From positions 186,001-250,000 of the forward strand of contig NZ_CP060295.1 of assembly GCF_014302995.1 (NCBI RefSeq): 64,000 bases of DNA. Direction: 5' to 3'. Below the pieces are notes generated by a model, which did no database searches, had not been told where the DNA came from, and worked only from the letters and a program-made list of their open reading frames with translations. Origin of the DNA: Variovorax sp. PAMC26660 (GTDB taxonomy: Bacteria > Pseudomonadota > Gammaproteobacteria > Burkholderiales > Burkholderiaceae_C). How positions within the stretch are numbered: position 1 is the first letter of the stretch; each line of letters begins with the position of its first letter. A program made the translations under genes and the position numbers. This document shows, in pieces, positions 61,881 through 64,000 of this stretch.

Positions 61881-62543
61881 ATGAACATCGAGTTCGATTT
61901 CGGAGCGGTGCTCGCCGAATGGCCGCTGCTGCTGCGCGGCGTGGCGTGGACCATCGGCCTCACGGCCGTGGGCACGGTGCTGGGCATGATCGTGGGCACT
62001 TTCTGCGCGTGGGCCCGCTCGGGCGGGCCGCGCTGGCTGCGGCTCATCGTGGGCACGTACGTGGAGCTGATCCGCAACACGCCCTTCATCGTGCAGTTGT
62101 TCTTCATCTTCTTCGGCCTGCCGGCGGCGGGCGTGAAGCTCTCGCCCGAAGTGGCGTCGGTGATCGCGATGGTGATGAACCTGGGCGCCTACTCCACCGA
62201 AATCATCCGCGCCGGCATCGAGGCCACGCCCAAGGGGCAGATCGAGGCGGCTGTGAGCCTGGCGCTCAGCAAGGCCCAGGTCTTTTTGCGCGTGGTGCTG
62301 CCCCCAGCGCTCAAGAAGGTATGGCCCGCGATGGTGAGCCAGATCATCATCGTGATGCTGGGCTCGGCGGTGTGCGGCCAGATATCGACCGAAGAGCTGA
62401 GCTACGCCGCCAACCTGATCCAGAGCCGCAACTTCCGCGCCTTCGAGGCCTTCATCGTCGCCACGCTGATCTACCTGGCGCTGTCGGTGGCGCTGCGGCG
62501 GCTGCTCGACTGGGCGGGGCCGAAATTCTTCTTCGGCCGCTGA
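61881..62543 (+). CDS. Amino-acid ABC transporter permease 1
   Basis: A 220-residue permease with about five hydrophobic segments. The HisM/GlnP-type motif RNTPFIVQLFFIFFGLP and the coupling loop EAAVSLALSKAQVFLRVVLPPALKK are clear. It pairs with permease 2 and the ATPase. A 15-base gap follows the binding-protein gene. Confidence 0.92.
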   Translation: MNIEFDFGAVLAEWPLLLRGVAWTIGLTAVGTVLGMIVGTFCAWARSGGPRWLRLIVGTYVELIRNTPFIVQLFFIFFGLPAAGVKLSPEVASVIAMVMNLGAYSTEIIRAGIEATPKGQIEAAVSLALSKAQVFLRVVLPPALKKVWPAMVSQIIIVMLGSAVCGQISTEELSYAANLIQSRNFRAFEAFIVATLIYLALSVALRRLLDWAGPKFFFGR

Positions 62544-62561
62544 ACGCAGGAGCCCGTCGTC

Positions 62562-63215
62562 ATGACCGATTTTTCTCTCTGGGACATCCTGCGCAACCTG
62601 CTGATGGCGCTGCGCTGGACCGTCGTGCTCTCGCTCATCGCCTTTGTCGGCGGTGGCATCGTGGGGGCGCTGCTGCTGTTCTTGCGCATGCGCGGCGGCA
62701 AGATCGCGAACAAGGCCGTCGGCCTCTACGTGCAGCTCTTCCAGGGCACACCGTTGCTGATGCAGCTCTTTCTTGCCTACTTCGGCATTGCGCTGTTCGG
62801 CATCGACGTGTCGGCGTGGACGGCCGCCAGCGTGGCGCTCACGCTCTACACCAGCGCCTTTCTCACCGAAATCTGGCGCGGCTGCGTCGCCTCGATTCCG
62901 AAGGGCCAGTGGGAAGCCTCTGGCAGCCTGGCCCTGAGCTTCGGCGAGCAGATGCGCCATGTGATCCTGCCGCAGGCCGTGAAGATCGCGATCGCGCCCA
63001 CGGTCGGTTTTCTGGTGCAGGTCATCAAGGGCACGGCGCTGGCTTCGGTGATCGGGTTCGTCGAACTCACCAAGGCCGGCAGCATGATTTCGAACGCCAC
63101 CTTCAAGCCCTTCGTGGTGTTCAGTTGCGTGGCCCTGCTTTACTTCGTGCTGTGCTTCCCCGTGAGCCTGTACGCCAAGAACCTCGAGAGGAAGACCCAT
63201 GGCCGCCGTGCTTGA
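62562..63215 (+). CDS. Amino-acid ABC transporter permease 2
   Basis: A 217-residue permease of the same type. QGTPLLMQLFLAYFGIALFG and the EAS(G)SLALSFGEQMRHVILPQAVK loop mark the family. It forms a heterodimer with permease 1. Its end overlaps the ATPase start by 17 bases, which suggests coupling. Confidence 0.92.
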   Translation: MTDFSLWDILRNLLMALRWTVVLSLIAFVGGGIVGALLLFLRMRGGKIANKAVGLYVQLFQGTPLLMQLFLAYFGIALFGIDVSAWTAASVALTLYTSAFLTEIWRGCVASIPKGQWEASGSLALSFGEQMRHVILPQAVKIAIAPTVGFLVQVIKGTALASVIGFVELTKAGSMISNATFKPFVVFSCVALLYFVLCFPVSLYAKNLERKTHGRRA

Positions 63216-63978
63216 AAAACAACCGGAACCCGCTACCTTCGCCGCGCCCATCGTGCGCATCACGGCGCTGCGCAAGTCCTACGGCACCAACGAAGTGCTC
63301 AAGGGCATCGACCTGGACGTGAAGCGCGGCGAGGTCATCGCCATCATCGGCAAGAGCGGCTCGGGCAAGAGCACGCTGCTGCGCTGCATCAACGGACTGG
63401 AAGTGTTCCAGGAAGGCTCGCTCACCGTCGACAGCAAGCCGCTGCTGCACGAGAGCGCCATGGCCATGCGCGAGCTGCGCCAGCGCGTGGGCATGATCTT
63501 CCAGAGCTTCAACCTGTTCCCGCATCTCACGGTCGGCAAGAACGTGATGCTCGCGCCCACGCTGGTGAAGAAGCGCTCGTCGATGGAAGCCGCCTCGCAG
63601 GCGCGCAAACTGCTCCAGCGCGTGGGGCTGGCGGAGAAGTTCGACGCCATGCCCGAGCAACTGTCCGGCGGCCAGCAGCAGCGCGTGGCGATTGCGCGTG
63701 CGCTGGCGATGGAGCCCGCGGTGCTGCTGTGCGACGAGATCACCTCGGCGCTCGACCCCGAACTGGTGGGCGAAGTGCTGCGCGTGGTGGAGTCGCTGGC
63801 CGACGAGGGCATGACGCTGCTGATGGTCACACACGAGATGAGCTTCGCGCGCAAGGTCAGCGACCGCGTGATCTTCATGCACCAGGGCCGCGTGCACGAG
63901 ATGGGGCCGCCGGCGGAGATGTTCGGCAACCCGCAGACAGCAGAGCTGAAGCAGTTCCTGTCGTCGCTGCATGACTGA
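63199..63978 (+). CDS. Amino-acid ABC transporter ATP-binding protein
   Basis: A 259-residue ATPase of the GlnQ type. Walker A is GKSGSGKST, the signature is [15 protein letters not shown], and Walker B is VLLCDEITSALD. The end RVIFMHQGRVHEMGPPAEMF is typical of this group. It overlaps permease 2 by 17 bases and finishes the importer. After 63978 the window has 22 bases and nothing else. Confidence 0.95.
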   Translation: MAAVLEKQPEPATFAAPIVRITALRKSYGTNEVLKGIDLDVKRGEVIAIIGKSGSGKSTLLRCINGLEVFQEGSLTVDSKPLLHESAMAMRELRQRVGMIFQSFNLFPHLTVGKNVMLAPTLVKKRSSMEAASQARKLLQRVGLAEKFDAMPEQLSGGQQQRVAIARALAMEPAVLLCDEITSALDPELVGEVLRVVESLADEGMTLLMVTHEMSFARKVSDRVIFMHQGRVHEMGPPAEMFGNPQTAELKQFLSSLHD

Positions 63979-64000
63979 GGGCGGCGACCTGCGCTATCCT

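Noticed and set aside
61047..63275. A 742-codon minus-strand open frame over the ABC importer genes.
   Set aside because: Antisense shadow rich in His/Arg/Asp/Gly; the plus-strand genes form a complete importer.

Overview
The window is a dense, high-GC bacterial chromosome segment with no rRNA, tRNA, CRISPR array, prophage or insertion sequence that I can see. Gene content and style point to a betaproteobacterium of the family Comamonadaceae, most likely Variovorax or a close relative. The reasons are a Bug-family tripartite-tricarboxylate receptor, many small GNAT, SnoaL and SDR genes, an ACS-type and an MHS-type transporter, a C-P lyase locus with PhnF-type operators, and 17-base palindromes of the GCTAYC-N5-RATAGC type, which I recall from Comamonadaceae genomes. 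The genus is an inference and was not tested.

Layout. 1-9.5 kb: housekeeping and stress genes (YlqF GTPase, a BamE-like secreted protein, a CBS-pair protein, a hibernation-factor-like protein, a SnoaL/MerR/epoxide-hydrolase operon, an SDR, a single-domain response regulator, gshA, an ABM monooxygenase, a carboxylesterase, a ferredoxin-like protein). 9.5-13.8 kb: an AraC regulator, a divergent tryptophan-2,3-dioxygenase homologue, an FAD monooxygenase and a Bug receptor, all on the minus strand. 13.9-16.3 kb: a Zur-like regulator, a COG0523 metallochaperone GTPase with two palindromes at its promoter, and a Kua/CarF/PEDS1-type desaturase.

16.9-28.2 kb is the centrepiece, a complete phosphonate locus. 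phnGHIJKLM encode C-P lyase and phnCDE the importer; a PhnZ-like HD oxygenase gene ends the minus-strand run. phnF, a 2H-phosphoesterase gene (DUF1045) and phnN run divergently. The C-P lyase genes are chained by 4-base ATGA stop/start overlaps. Two PhnF-type operators (TTGTATAGACAA and TCGTCTAGACAA) sit at the phnG/phnF and phnC promoters. phnP is absent and the 2H protein is a natural candidate to replace it.

28-44.7 kb: mixed metabolism and transport (SDR, AraC, GST, LysR with MHS transporter and M14-like peptidase, enoyl-CoA hydratase, GNATs, a YncE-like lipoprotein, DUF808, a small basic protein/VF530/ferredoxin trio, MFS, RluA-type synthase, UspA, a 2OG dioxygenase with DUF427). 44.9-45.5 kb: a noncoding imperfect inverted repeat of about 620 bp. 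45.5-49.3 kb: egtD-egtB for ergothioneine and a type II NADH dehydrogenase. 49.4-51.8 kb: a divergent DHA2 efflux/LysR pair of lower apparent GC. 51.8-57.4 kb: nuclease, Sel1 protein, acyl-CoA ligase, CHRD lipoprotein, OsmC, SnoaL and SDR. 57.4-57.7 kb: a second noncoding repeat cluster in which two hairpins carry mutually complementary loops. 57.7-64 kb: an MBL-fold hydrolase with an ACS transporter, then a GntR regulator translationally coupled to a complete polar amino-acid ABC importer.

The most unusual items are the plasmalogen-desaturase homologue, the TDO homologue that lacks the distal histidine, the 2H-for-PhnP arrangement in the C-P lyase locus, and the paired complementary-loop hairpins upstream of the MBL hydrolase.
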